Shown piece after piece: positions 6,596 to 14,484 of a DNA stretch of 43,201 nt; position 1 is the stretch's first letter, and each line of letters begins with the position of its first letter. Made by a program: the position numbers and the translations under genes. Under the pieces are notes generated by a model, which saw nothing but the letters and a program-made list of their open reading frames with translations, did no database searches and was not told where the DNA came from. The stretch comes from a virus: positions 1 through 43,201 of IMG/VR virus record IMGVR_UViG_3300045950_000321; one strand, given 5' to 3'.

Positions 6596-7896
6596 CCATC
6601 ACGCTCTCCGACAGCCAGCGCGCGGCAGTCGCCACCATCAAGGACTGGTTCGAGAACCGCACCAAGGACCAGCAGGTCTGCCGCGTGTTCGGCTATGCCG
6701 GCGCCGGCAAGAGCACCATCGTCAAGTACGCGATCGAAGAGCTTGGTCTCACCACGTCTTCGTCGGGCTGCAAGACGGGCGACGTGCTCTATGCCGCCTT
6801 CACCGGCAAGGCCGCGCTGGTGATGACCCGCAAGGGAACGCCCGCTTGCACTATTCATTCGCTCATCTACCGGGTTTCCGAGGCAAGCCCGCAGGAGATC
6901 GAAAAGCTCAAGGCCGAGGTCGCTGAGATCCAGGCCAAGCTGCCGACGCTCGGTGTGGCCGAACGCCTATTCGAGGAGTCGCGCCTGCGCTCCCTTGAGC
7001 TGCGGCTCAAGGACGCCCACAAGCCGCGCTTCGTGCTCAATTCCGAATCCGTTCTGCGCGACGCCAAGCTCCTCGTGCTCGACGAAGTGTCCATGGTCGG
7101 CGCCGAGATGGCGCGCGATCTACTTGCCTTCGGGAAGCCCACTCTCGTGCTCGGCGATCCCGGCCAGCTGCCGCCGGTCAAGGGCGAAGGCGCCTTCGAC
7201 ACCGACAAGCCCGACGTGCTGTTGACGGAGGTGCACCGCCAGGCCGGCGACAGCGCCATCATTCGCCTTGCCACCTGGGCGCGCGAGGGCAAGCCCATTC
7301 CTTACGGCGAGCACGACGAATTCGTGTGGAAAATGCGCCGGGCGGATGTTAACGCCACCGGCCTGCTCAAAGCCGGTCAGGTGATCTGCGGCCGCAACGC
7401 CACCCGCATGCAGCTCAATCTCGCCATGAAACAGGCCGCCGGCTTCGCCGCTCCCTATCCGACCGGTGCCGGCGAGAAGCTGATTTGTCTGCGCAACCGC
7501 AACGACATCGGCCTCGTCAATGGCATGTTCGTGACCCTCGACGAGATCGAGGAGGATGGCGACGAAATCGCCTTCAAGGCCGCGATCACGACCGAGGACG
7601 GCCGCCAAGTCGGCGGCGAGGCAAACGGCCGGCGCGAGCGCTTCCGCATCTACCGCGGTCACTTCGACGACCATCTTTCGCCCGATCCCGACCGGGAACG
7701 CCGCGATCACCACAAGAAGCGCGCCACGATCGAGTGCGTCTGGGGCTGGGCCATCACCTGCCACAAGGCGCAAGGCTCGCAGTTCGAGAACGTCGTCGTA
7801 TTCGATGACGGACTCGGACGCACGCCGCAGGACCGTGCCCGCTGGCTCTACACTGCCATCACCCGCGCCGAGCGCGGGCTGGTGCTGCTCGATTGA
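6592..7896 (+). CDS. SF1 DNA helicase, RecD/Dda-like (434 aa)
   Basis: ATP-dependent 5'-3' type helicase of superfamily 1B by similarity of motifs. Walker A is GYAGAGKST near residues 36-44, motif II is LVLDEVSMV near 162-170, motif III is VLGDPGQLPPV near 187-197, and the C-terminal UvrD_C_2 part holds WAITCHKAQGSQFENVVV and WLYTAITRAE. Length and order match Dda/RecD2-like phage helicases. Translation is coupled to the Cys-cluster nuclease by an ATGA overlap, so the two may act as a nuclease-helicase pair in recombination or in replication start. Assignment is secure, substrate is inferred. Confidence 0.93.
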   Translation: MTITLSDSQRAAVATIKDWFENRTKDQQVCRVFGYAGAGKSTIVKYAIEELGLTTSSSGCKTGDVLYAAFTGKAALVMTRKGTPACTIHSLIYRVSEASPQEIEKLKAEVAEIQAKLPTLGVAERLFEESRLRSLELRLKDAHKPRFVLNSESVLRDAKLLVLDEVSMVGAEMARDLLAFGKPTLVLGDPGQLPPVKGEGAFDTDKPDVLLTEVHRQAGDSAIIRLATWAREGKPIPYGEHDEFVWKMRRADVNATGLLKAGQVICGRNATRMQLNLAMKQAAGFAAPYPTGAGEKLICLRNRNDIGLVNGMFVTLDEIEEDGDEIAFKAAITTEDGRQVGGEANGRRERFRIYRGHFDDHLSPDPDRERRDHHKKRATIECVWGWAITCHKAQGSQFENVVVFDDGLGRTPQDRARWLYTAITRAERGLVLLD

Positions 7897-7907
7897 GGTC
7901 GCCGGCA

Positions 7908-10829
7908 ATGCTCGACTTCAACGGCATAGAGGCCGCACGGCCCTTCGAGCGTTTTGACCTCGACGCCATCGTCGACGCCCTGCGTCGGGACGCCAAGACC
8001 TGGGTTCCAGAACATTTTCCGAAGGGGCGGCGGGAAGGGAATGTCTGGCGGCTTGCAAACATCCATGGCGCCCCGCCGCGCAAGCAGGGCTCCTGTGTCA
8101 TCGCGCTCGACGGCCCGAATGCCGGCGACTGGATCGACTTCGACGGCTCCGGCTCCGGTGGACCGCTATCGGCACTCGAACACGCCACCGGCCTGAAGAG
8201 CAGAGAGCTTTACGCCTATGCAGCCGCACTCGTCGGCCAGAGCAGCGGCACCACCCAGAAGGGCGCAAAGAGAAAGCGTGCGAACGGAGCGACCTCCCCC
8301 GACGTCAGCGATGGTCGATCGACCAGTGAAGCGCGCGACGCGGCGGTCGCAACCGAGATTCGCCACATCCTTGCCCGCGCGGCGCCGATCAAGGACACGC
8401 TGGCTGAAGTCTACCTGCGCGGTCGAAAGCTCGTGGTCCCGGATACCGACGACCTGCGCTTCGTCGCTTATCTCACGCATTTCGAGACACAAACCGGCTG
8501 GCCCGGGATGGTCGGCATCGTTCGCGACATGCGCGGCGAGGTGGTCGGCCTTCATCGCACCTACCTCGCGCCCGAAGGCGCGGCGAAGGCGCCGCTTGCC
8601 ACACCGCGCATGTCGCTTGGCCACGTCGGAGGCGGCGTCATCCGTCTGGCATCGCCGAACGCCGGCCTGATCGGGATTGCCGAGGGCGTCGAGACGGCCC
8701 TTGCGGTCATGACGGCCTGCCCATCGCTGCCGACGTGGGCCGCACTCTCTGCCGGCAACATCGCAGAGCTCTCTCTGCCGCCGGAGATCGATCGCGTCGT
8801 CATCTGTGCCGATCATGATAGTAGCGGCGTCGGCTTCGAAGCCGCGCGCAAGCTTGCGACGCAAATGGCCGACCGCGGCAAGCGCGCCTGGGTCGCGTTG
8901 CCGCCGGGCATGGGCGATGATTTCAATGACCTGCTCATGCGCGAGGGCGCCGAGGCCGTCTGCGCGGTGATCGAGGCTGCCGAAGAGTTCGTCGTCGAGA
9001 GCCCGCTTCTCGGCGCCATGATCGTTGACCGCGATCCAAAACCGACGCGCACGATCGAGGACGTCGCCAAGCTGTTTCCACTGCCGAATCTGGAGGATGC
9101 GACTCTTGCCTATCGCAGGGCTCGCGACGGGCGCATTCTCCTGTTCAAGTCGACAGGCCGCGACAAGCTCGGCAACGAGCGCTGGCAGGCCATGACTACG
9201 CCGTTTGGCGCGGTCGCGCGCCTGCGCTACCTCGACCATGACGAGGCCTTCGGGCTTCGTGTCCACATCGATGCCATGGACGGCCGGATCCGGGCGGTCG
9301 ATTTCAACCGCGCGGCGCTCGCGCGGCTCGGCGCATCCGATCTCAGGGCAGAGCTGTTTGCCGCCGGCCTGCGCTGCGAGAATGATGGCGATCAGCTCGC
9401 CGTCCAGGTCCTCAAGGGCGCCGACCCCGATCAGGAAATCCTCGTGGTCTCTCGTCCGGGCTGGCACCGCCTCGACGGCAGCGAGCATCCGGTCTTCGTG
9501 ACGCCGGCGGGCACCGCAATAGGCGACAATCCGGCCCGGCGGCTCGAACTTGCCACCAACGCACGCTTCGGAACGACCACGCGCGGCTCGCTCGACGGCT
9601 GGAAGACGGCGCTCACAGCCGTCGCCTCGGCAAAGGGCTGCCCGCATTTCTTGCTCGGCGTGCTCGCGGGCTTCGCCGGCGTCGTTCAATCCCTTGCCGG
9701 CCTTGATAGCTGCGGCATCAATCTGAGCGGACTGTCATCGAGCGGGAAGACCACTGCGCAGCGCCTTGCGGTCTCCGCCTGGACGTCGCCCCTGATCGGG
9801 GCAGGCCTGCTGCAGTCGATGCGCTCGACCGAGAACGCGGTCGAAGTGTTCGCCCAGGCGGCCTCGGGCACGGTGCTGGCGCTCGACGAGCTCGCCCACG
9901 CCGATGGGCGCGCGATCGGCCGGCTGATCTACGCGATCTCCGGCGGCCAGGGGAAAGCGCGGCTCACCGCCGGCGCCATCCTCAAGCATCGCTATGCCTG
10001 GTCGACCTACGCGGTGCTCTCCAGCGAGTGCTCGCTCGAAGAGAAGGTCCGCGCCGACGGTGCCGCCTGGATCGCCGGCATGGCGGTGCGCATCCTCGAC
10101 GTCGACGTGACCGACGTCGACCGCACCCTGAGCCAGAACGTGATCCGGGAGATCGTCGCGGTCGAACAGCATCACGGCCATGCCGGCCCTGCGTTCGTCG
10201 AGCGACTCGTCGCCGCCAAGCTTCACCACAGGCCCGACGCGCTGCGCGAGCGGGTGATGGACTTCGCGCGGCGACTCGCCGGCGAGCGGGCCGATGCGGC
10301 GCGGCTGCGCGCGGCGACCTGCCTCGCACTGCCCTGCATTGCCGGCCAGCTCGCCCAGGATTTCGACCTGCTGCCGTGGTCGATCGATCTCGAAGCGCCC
10401 GTGCGCTGGGCTTGGGAGCGCTTCCAGAAATCCTCCGACGCCGAAGCCCTGGCGCCGGACGAGCAGGCGATTGCGAGCCTGCGCGCATGGATCGCCGAAC
10501 GGTGGGACGTGACCATCAAGTCCGTCGACACCGGCGCCGATGGCTACGACCGCAAGCTCAACAATCGCGAGGCGGTGGCTTGGTACGACGACACGGCGAT
10601 CTACGTGCCGGTCCAGCGGCTGCGCGAGGCTTCCGGTGAGACGCTTAAGGCCCAGCAGGTCGTCAAGGCGCTCGTCGAAAGGAATCTGCTCGACAAGCGA
10701 CAGGACAACCGGCGCGCCGTGGTGCGCTGGGTGCCGAAGATTGGCCGCGTCGACGCCTATGCGCTCAAGCGGTCCGAGTTCGGCCGGCGCCAGACCTGGT
10801 TCGGCGACGAGAGCGGGGGCGTCCAATGA
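7908..10829 (+). CDS. Toprim primase fused to DUF927 helicase-like domain (973 aa)
   Basis: Large replication protein. The N-terminus (about 1-90) resembles the fold seen before Toprim in phage primases, but has no CHC2 zinc cysteines. A Toprim domain follows: AEGVETAL near 260 and the acidic motif ADHDSSG near 300. The C-terminal half is a DUF927-type ATPase with Walker A LSSSGKTT near 609-616 and Walker B LALDELAH near 659-666. Together these could prime and unwind DNA at the fork. The ATG at 7908 has a GAGGT ribosome binding site 8-9 bases upstream; an in-frame TTG at 7893 overlaps the helicase stop but is less likely. It begins MLDFNG, as does the protein at 4427. Confidence 0.92.
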   Translation: MLDFNGIEAARPFERFDLDAIVDALRRDAKTWVPEHFPKGRREGNVWRLANIHGAPPRKQGSCVIALDGPNAGDWIDFDGSGSGGPLSALEHATGLKSRELYAYAAALVGQSSGTTQKGAKRKRANGATSPDVSDGRSTSEARDAAVATEIRHILARAAPIKDTLAEVYLRGRKLVVPDTDDLRFVAYLTHFETQTGWPGMVGIVRDMRGEVVGLHRTYLAPEGAAKAPLATPRMSLGHVGGGVIRLASPNAGLIGIAEGVETALAVMTACPSLPTWAALSAGNIAELSLPPEIDRVVICADHDSSGVGFEAARKLATQMADRGKRAWVALPPGMGDDFNDLLMREGAEAVCAVIEAAEEFVVESPLLGAMIVDRDPKPTRTIEDVAKLFPLPNLEDATLAYRRARDGRILLFKSTGRDKLGNERWQAMTTPFGAVARLRYLDHDEAFGLRVHIDAMDGRIRAVDFNRAALARLGASDLRAELFAAGLRCENDGDQLAVQVLKGADPDQEILVVSRPGWHRLDGSEHPVFVTPAGTAIGDNPARRLELATNARFGTTTRGSLDGWKTALTAVASAKGCPHFLLGVLAGFAGVVQSLAGLDSCGINLSGLSSSGKTTAQRLAVSAWTSPLIGAGLLQSMRSTENAVEVFAQAASGTVLALDELAHADGRAIGRLIYAISGGQGKARLTAGAILKHRYAWSTYAVLSSECSLEEKVRADGAAWIAGMAVRILDVDVTDVDRTLSQNVIREIVAVEQHHGHAGPAFVERLVAAKLHHRPDALRERVMDFARRLAGERADAARLRAATCLALPCIAGQLAQDFDLLPWSIDLEAPVRWAWERFQKSSDAEALAPDEQAIASLRAWIAERWDVTIKSVDTGADGYDRKLNNREAVAWYDDTAIYVPVQRLREASGETLKAQQVVKALVERNLLDKRQDNRRAVVRWVPKIGRVDAYALKRSEFGRRQTWFGDESGGVQ

Positions 10830-11233
10830 CCGGTTTCCGCTCGCGCTCGATTCGAGGAGCACGCCATGTGGCCAGTGTGGCTCGGGTGGCCACGCCCGCG
10901 AACGTCTGCGCAATGCGCGTGACCACGCGGACCGCGGTGGCAACGCTCGTGGCCACGCTCAAGCAATTGAGATTGCGGGCGAATGGCCACACCAGCCATA
11001 GGTGCCACGCGCCGAGGAGAGATTATAGGAATTTGACTCCCGTTCCGTGTTCGGGGATCGGCGGAAGGGTCGCGCGTAGTATCTCTTCTTCTTCAGTGGA
11101 TAGAGTGGAAAGAGTGGCAAGTCGCCAACTCTTTCAGCGACTTGGCCGTAGCCACCGCGAATTCCACGGTGGCCAGCGTGGCAACTTCCGCGCGTCTGCC
11201 GAGCACCTCTGGCGAAGTCGCGCGCCTCCCTGA
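10826..11233 (+). CDS. Uncertain low-complexity protein with VA repeats (135 aa)
   Basis: The frame starts with an ATGA overlap on the primase stop. Its N-terminal half contains Val-Ala repeats (HVASVARVATPANV, then TAVATLVATLKQ) and later VDRVERVASR, all encoded by GTGGC-type repeats. The remainder is Arg/Ser-rich and looks like non-coding GC-rich sequence. Short proteins with such VA repeats occur beside primases in related prophages to my recollection, but the repeats could equally be DNA-level iterons that happen to stay open. The frame may be real only for its first 60-70 residues. No function is proposed. Confidence 0.35.
   Translation: MTGFRSRSIRGARHVASVARVATPANVCAMRVTTRTAVATLVATLKQLRLRANGHTSHRCHAPRRDYRNLTPVPCSGIGGRVARSISSSSVDRVERVASRQLFQRLGRSHREFHGGQRGNFRASAEHLWRSRAPP
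10868..11182. repeat. GTGGC short direct-repeat tract (possible iterons)
   Basis: GTGGC or a one-base variant recurs with 9-bp spacing at 10868, 10877 and 10886, again at 11096, 11105 and 11114 (the first two as GTGGA), and at 11169 and 11178; a 12-bp unit GTGGCAACGCTC is repeated at 10937 and 10949. Inverted copies GCCAC occur near 10986, 11004 and 11151. A relatively AT-rich stretch (about 11020-11036) lies in the middle. The tract directly follows the primase gene. Phage origins often have iterons next to replication genes, so an origin is possible; a repeat-coding gene is the alternative. Confidence 0.5.
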
Positions 11234-11303
11234 TCGCAAGGCAATCACATCGCCGCTGCTCGAAGTGAGCAGTAAGCGCTGAACCGAATTCAGGATCACG
11301 TCG

Positions 11304-11843
11304 ATGTTTGCTCTTGCCACGCGTCCCGCCGTGGACGCGAACCTTTCTGCTCGTCCCGAGCTCAAGCTTGTGCCGGCGAACCGGCGCACACTGCTCGCGT
11401 TCGATCTTGGCAGCGCGACCGGTTGGGCCCTGAAACGCATCGGCCGACCGATCGTGAGCGGCACCATGACGTTCAAAGCCGGTCGCTTCGAGGGCGGCGG
11501 CATGCCGTTCCTTCGTTTCCGCCGGTGGCTCGCCGAGATCGAAGCCGCGGAAGGTCTGCTTGCTGTCTATTTCGAAGAAGTCCGCGCCCATGCCGGCACG
11601 ATCGCCGCGCACGTCTATGGCGGTTTCCTCGCCGAGCTCACCGCCTGGTGCGAGGAGCGTCGCCACCCGTATGAAGGCGTGCCCGTCAGCGTCATCAAGC
11701 GCTTTGCGACCGGAAAAGGAAACGCCGACAAGCAGGCGGTCTGCGATGCAATGCGCGCCCGCGGCTTCTCGCCGGCTGACCACAACGAGGCCGATGCCAT
11801 CGCCATCCTGCTGTGGGCGATCGAGGCACGAGGCATGCCATGA
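11304..11843 (+). CDS. RuvC-like Holliday-junction resolvase (179 aa)
   Basis: RNase H-fold endonuclease of the RuvC/phage crossover-junction type. Acidic metal ligands are D34 in LLAFDLGSATGWA, E91/E92 in VYFEEVRAH, and D159 and D164 in the C-terminal ADHNEADAIAILLW. The GKGNADKQAVCDAM segment is the usual Gly/Lys loop before the last acidic motif. The first 27 residues are a poorly conserved extension, so the true start could be slightly later, but AGGATCACG gives good spacing for the ATG at 11304. It would cut branched DNA before packaging. The stop overlaps the next ATG. Confidence 0.9.
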   Translation: MFALATRPAVDANLSARPELKLVPANRRTLLAFDLGSATGWALKRIGRPIVSGTMTFKAGRFEGGGMPFLRFRRWLAEIEAAEGLLAVYFEEVRAHAGTIAAHVYGGFLAELTAWCEERRHPYEGVPVSVIKRFATGKGNADKQAVCDAMRARGFSPADHNEADAIAILLWAIEARGMP

Positions 11844-12157
11844 CCAGGCAACGCCTGCCCGATCGCCGGCCGAGTTTCACCACAGAGCTCGTGCATGAAT
11901 GCCGATCCTATTCGGTGACGATCGGATTCGATCCAGCGACCGGCCGCATCGGTGAGGTGTTCACGCATGGAGCCAAGGTCGGCTCCGCCATGGACGGGAT
12001 TCTCGACGACGCGTGCGTCGCGCTCTCACTCCTGCTTCAGCATGGCGTCGAACCCGCCGAGCTCGCCTCGAGCATGGGCCGACTCGGCGATGGCAAGTCT
12101 CCCGCATCGATCATCGGCGCCCTGACCGATCTCCTGGTTCGGGAGGCGCAGTCATGA
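11840..12157 (+). CDS. TSCPD-domain-like protein (105 aa)
   Basis: Small protein with the signature of the TSCPD domain found at the C-terminus of class II ribonucleotide reductases and as stand-alone phage proteins: SYSVTIGFDPATGRIGEVFTHG, then LDDACVALSLLLQHGV, then GRLGDGKSPASIIGALTDLL. A role around nucleotide metabolism is sometimes suspected for the family, but the stand-alone form has no proven activity. The ATG at 11840 overlaps the resolvase stop (ATGA) and the stop overlaps the following gene (ATGA). A longer in-frame start at 11813 is unlikely. Confidence 0.75.
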   Translation: MTRQRLPDRRPSFTTELVHECRSYSVTIGFDPATGRIGEVFTHGAKVGSAMDGILDDACVALSLLLQHGVEPAELASSMGRLGDGKSPASIIGALTDLLVREAQS

Positions 12158-12351
12158 GGTGGACTCCAAGAGGCTTTGGCGGCGAACGCAGGACTCCCGA
12201 GCAAATCAAGCGCGATGGCTGGCTCGAATACGGGATCCTCGTCGTCAATGAGGATGATCATCGCCTCACCTGGCCGGAGCGCCAGCTTGTTCGCCAGCTG
12301 GGAGTGCGGCTGTTCGGCAAACGGCAGCAGAAGGAGGCCTGCGATGGCTGA
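12154..12351 (+). CDS. Hypothetical small phage protein (65 aa)
   Basis: Short charged protein starting MRWTPRGFGGERRTPEQIKR with a central WLEYGILVVNEDDHRLTWPERQLVRQLG. It is held between its neighbours by an ATGA overlap upstream and an 8-base overlap downstream, which supports expression. No known domain was recognised. Its context between TSCPD and DUF6362 genes is typical of the end of early operons in rhizobial prophages. Confidence 0.6.
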   Translation: MRWTPRGFGGERRTPEQIKRDGWLEYGILVVNEDDHRLTWPERQLVRQLGVRLFGKRQQKEACDG

Positions 12352-12817
12352 CACGACCTGGACGCCTTCGATGGTCGAAGAGCGCTTCGTCGAGGCTGCC
12401 GACGTGATGAAGCGGCTGCCCGAGGTTCGCGTGCCCGGCTACTATTCGCTGTGGCCGAAAGTGATTCACGAGTTCGCCGACCTGGTCCAACAGGAGCCGC
12501 CACGCTTGCGGCGGCCACCGCCTGCTCCGGACGCGATCAGTCGAATGGAAGAGACGTTGGAGTGGCTGCGGTGGCTTGAGCCGACGGATGCCAGAATCGT
12601 CTGGCTGCGCGCGAACGGAGAGCGATGGAAGGTGGTCTGCTACCATGTCGGGCTGGCGCGGGCGGCCGCCAACGAACACTGGCTCTATGCCCTTTGCCTG
12701 ATCGCCTGGCGCCTAAATGGCTCGCGTCTATCGCAGCCGCGGTCGAAACGGCGCGTGATCGAGCATTTCCGGGGCAGGGCCCGACAAGGGGAAGGCTTTA
12801 GACAGGCGCCTTCGTAA
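12344..12817 (+). CDS. DUF6362 protein, HTH-containing (157 aa)
   Basis: N-terminal half: TWTPSMVEERFVEAADVMKRLPEVRVPGY and a conserved Tyr/Trp region (YYSLWPKV). C-terminal half: RIVWLRANGERWKVVCYHVG, AAANEHWLYALCLIAWRLNG, which has the look of a sigma-region-4-like helix-turn-helix. DUF6362 proteins usually sit at the end of the early region near terminase genes, so a late-gene regulator is a reasonable guess. A strong AAGGAGG lies 7 bases upstream of the ATG. The last 25 residues are basic and may be disordered. Family call is good; role is inferred. Confidence 0.75.
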   Translation: MADTTWTPSMVEERFVEAADVMKRLPEVRVPGYYSLWPKVIHEFADLVQQEPPRLRRPPPAPDAISRMEETLEWLRWLEPTDARIVWLRANGERWKVVCYHVGLARAAANEHWLYALCLIAWRLNGSRLSQPRSKRRVIEHFRGRARQGEGFRQAPS

Positions 12818-12834
12818 CTAAACGAAAACGCGCT

Positions 12835-12868
12835 ATCCTTTAGTAAGGCCTCTGGCTTACTAAAGGAT
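12835..12868. promoter_or_regulatory. Perfect 13-bp inverted repeat before fic
   Basis: ATCCTTTAGTAAG (12835-12847) and CTTACTAAAGGAT (12856-12868) are perfect inverted copies with an 8-bp spacer. The right arm contains the AAAGGA ribosome binding site of the Fic gene (ATG at 12876). As RNA, the hairpin would hide the ribosome binding site; as DNA, it would be a strong dyad operator, and a -10-like TATCCT (12834-12839) overlaps the left arm. The Fic protein has its own C-terminal winged helix, so autoregulation is the simplest idea. Confidence 0.75.
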
Positions 12869-12875
12869 TGAGAAC

Positions 12876-14057
12876 ATGACGGGAACGGCAGGAACCCGCC
12901 TCGGGCAGTATGTCGAGACGGCTGTCGGCGGGGAGCGGGTGCGGGCTTTCCTCCCTCCCCCGCTGCCGCCCGATCCGCCGCTCGACCTGCCGGCCCTGTT
13001 CGACCTCTACGATGCCGCCCGCGGCGCCCTTGGCCGCCTCGACGGGGTCACGACGATCCTGCCCTCTACGCCCCTCTTCCTGTTCATGTACGTGCGCAAG
13101 GAGGCGCTTCTCTCCTCTCAGATCGAGGGTACCCAATCATCGCTTTCCGACCTGCTCCTGTTCGAGAACCATGAGATTCCGCAGGTCCCGCTCGACGATG
13201 TCGCCGAGGTCTCCAACTACATCGCGGCGATGGAACATGGACTGAAGCGCCTGCGCGAAGGATTTCCGCTTTCGCTCCGCCTCATTCGCGAGATGCACGA
13301 AATCCTCCTTCACTCGGGGCGCGGCGCCAGCAAGCAACCAGGCGAGTTTCGCCGCTCGCAGAACTGGATTGGTGGTACGCGTCCCGGCAATGCGTTGTTC
13401 GTGCCGCCGCCTCCTGACCGACTCAATGAATGCCTCGACGCGTTCGAGAAGTTCCTGCACGTCGACAACCCGCAGCTGCCGCCTTTGATCAAGGCCGGCC
13501 TCGCGCACGTTCAATTCGAGACCATTCACCCGTTTCTTGACGGCAATGGACGGCTTGGACGCCTTCTCATCACGCTCATGCTGTGCGAGGCAGGCGTTCT
13601 TCGCGAACCCATCCTGTACCTCAGCCTCTACTTCAAAGCGCGACGGCCCGATTACTACCGTCTTCTTCAGGAAGTTCGTGAGAACGGCGCTTGGGAAGCC
13701 TGGATGGAATTCTTCCTCAGCGGCGTGTGCGATACCGCAACTCAGGCGGTAGATACGGCACGCGATCTCATCGACCTGTTCGATCACGACCGGGAGGCGA
13801 TTCAAGCGCTGGGACGAAGCGCTGCGTCTGTCTTTCGTGTGCATGACTTCATGCAGCGTCGCCCGATTGTCACCATCCAGGCCGCATCAAGAGAACTGAA
13901 GCTTTCACTTCCCACGGTCGGCAAGTCGCTTGAGCACCTCATCAAGCTCGGCATCGTTCGTGAACTGACCGGCAAACAACGTCATCGCGTCTTCGCCTAC
14001 AGCAAGTATCTCGCCGTGCTCGACCAGGGCACCGAGCCACTACCACCCAATGCGTGA
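12876..14057 (+). CDS. Fic family AMP-transferase with winged-helix C-terminus (393 aa)
   Basis: Fic-domain enzyme that would transfer AMP (or another nucleotide moiety) to a target protein. The active-site loop HPFLDGNGRLGR (218-229) is intact, matching HPFx(D/E)GNGRxxR. The N-terminal Fic_N region contains an inhibitory-helix motif S80-S-Q-I-E84-G85, so this is a class II, self-inhibited Fic. The C-terminus (about 315-385) is a winged HTH: IVTIQAASRELKLSLPTVGK, then LIKLGIVRELTG. The gene is free-standing: it does not overlap neighbours, has its own upstream inverted repeat and a downstream hairpin, and so looks like lysogenic cargo. The target is unknown. Confidence 0.93.
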   Translation: MTGTAGTRLGQYVETAVGGERVRAFLPPPLPPDPPLDLPALFDLYDAARGALGRLDGVTTILPSTPLFLFMYVRKEALLSSQIEGTQSSLSDLLLFENHEIPQVPLDDVAEVSNYIAAMEHGLKRLREGFPLSLRLIREMHEILLHSGRGASKQPGEFRRSQNWIGGTRPGNALFVPPPPDRLNECLDAFEKFLHVDNPQLPPLIKAGLAHVQFETIHPFLDGNGRLGRLLITLMLCEAGVLREPILYLSLYFKARRPDYYRLLQEVRENGAWEAWMEFFLSGVCDTATQAVDTARDLIDLFDHDREAIQALGRSAASVFRVHDFMQRRPIVTIQAASRELKLSLPTVGKSLEHLIKLGIVRELTGKQRHRVFAYSKYLAVLDQGTEPLPPNA

Positions 14058-14079
14058 GCGAACGGCTGCGTGGCAAAGA

Positions 14080-14104
14080 GAAAAGTGTCTTGCAGACACT
14101 TTTC
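14080..14104 (+). terminator. Terminator-like hairpin after fic
   Basis: GAAAAGTGTC (14080-14089) and GACACTTTTC (14095-14104) form a perfect 10-bp stem with a TTGCA loop, 22 bases after the fic stop. Each strand ends its stem in a short T-run, so it could end transcription from either side, although the stem is AT-rich and weak by Rho-independent standards. Confidence 0.5.
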
Positions 14105-14336
14105 GCTCGGACAAAAACGCTCGGACTCGGTAGTTTCGACGCCAAGCTCGCGAGCCGCGCGCACGGACGCAGGCCTCGCCACTCGATGAAAATGCCCAGG
14201 ACCGACTGGCTCCATTTCGACGCCCAAATACACCCAAATGCTCTTTAAGCCTCTGAACGCACGGGTCCTCCCTGGCCGAATTGGTATGCGGGGGGCAATG
14301 GCCCGAAATTTCGCCACCGCCAGCCGCAAAATCTGA

Positions 14337-14452
14337 GTTACCAGTTACCACGGAACGTTGGCCCGCCTTGCGCCAAAGGCGCGCAACGGCGCGCGTTTTT
14401 CGCGCGGCCACCCTGGTAACCCTGCGTGGTAACGCACCGACCCCTGGTTACC
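14337..14452. repeat. GTTACC/GGTAAC repeat cluster
   Basis: Five copies of GTTACC or its complement occur in 116 bp: 14337-14342, 14344-14349 (direct), 14415-14420 and 14428-14433 (inverted), and 14447-14452 (direct, as GGTTACC). Several are preceded by CCTG or CCA. They lie just before the ParB-methyltransferase genes. They may be protein-binding sites for packaging, replication or transcription control. Confidence 0.5.
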
Positions 14453-14484
14453 AGCGGCCAACGTACCGCGCCGACACGAACCAC

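Larger units (their letters stand above)
14058..14484. other. 427-bp intergenic region: hairpin, repeats, possible packaging site
   Basis: No convincing gene is seen. From left to right it holds the hairpin after fic (14080-14104), a stretch around 14262-14320 with GGGTCCTCCCTGGC and a run of six G followed by CAATGGCCCGAAATTT, and a cluster of GTTACC/GGTAAC repeats up to the methyltransferase start. A G-run flanked like this, in an intergenic gap upstream of terminase genes, recalls cos regions of lambda-like phages, but no nicking site could be defined. Confidence 0.45.

Noticed and set aside
4427-7940. Shared MLDFNG start of the proteins at 4427 and 7908
   Set aside because: Only about six to ten residues agree and the rest differ; could be chance or a shared leader, not enough to claim duplication.
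8166-9689. Leftward open frame of 507 codons opposite the primase gene
   Set aside because: Typical antisense shadow in GC-rich DNA; no motif and no ribosome binding site logic.
10868-11182. CRISPR-like array
   Set aside because: Units are 9-12 bp without spacers of constant length, and no cas genes are present.
10959-11783. Leftward frame of 274 codons opposite the resolvase
   Set aside because: Most of it is antisense to the secure RuvC-like gene; no recognisable domain.
14054-14248. Rightward 64-aa frame after fic
   Set aside because: Contains the hairpin, lacks a ribosome binding site and has no protein-like pattern.
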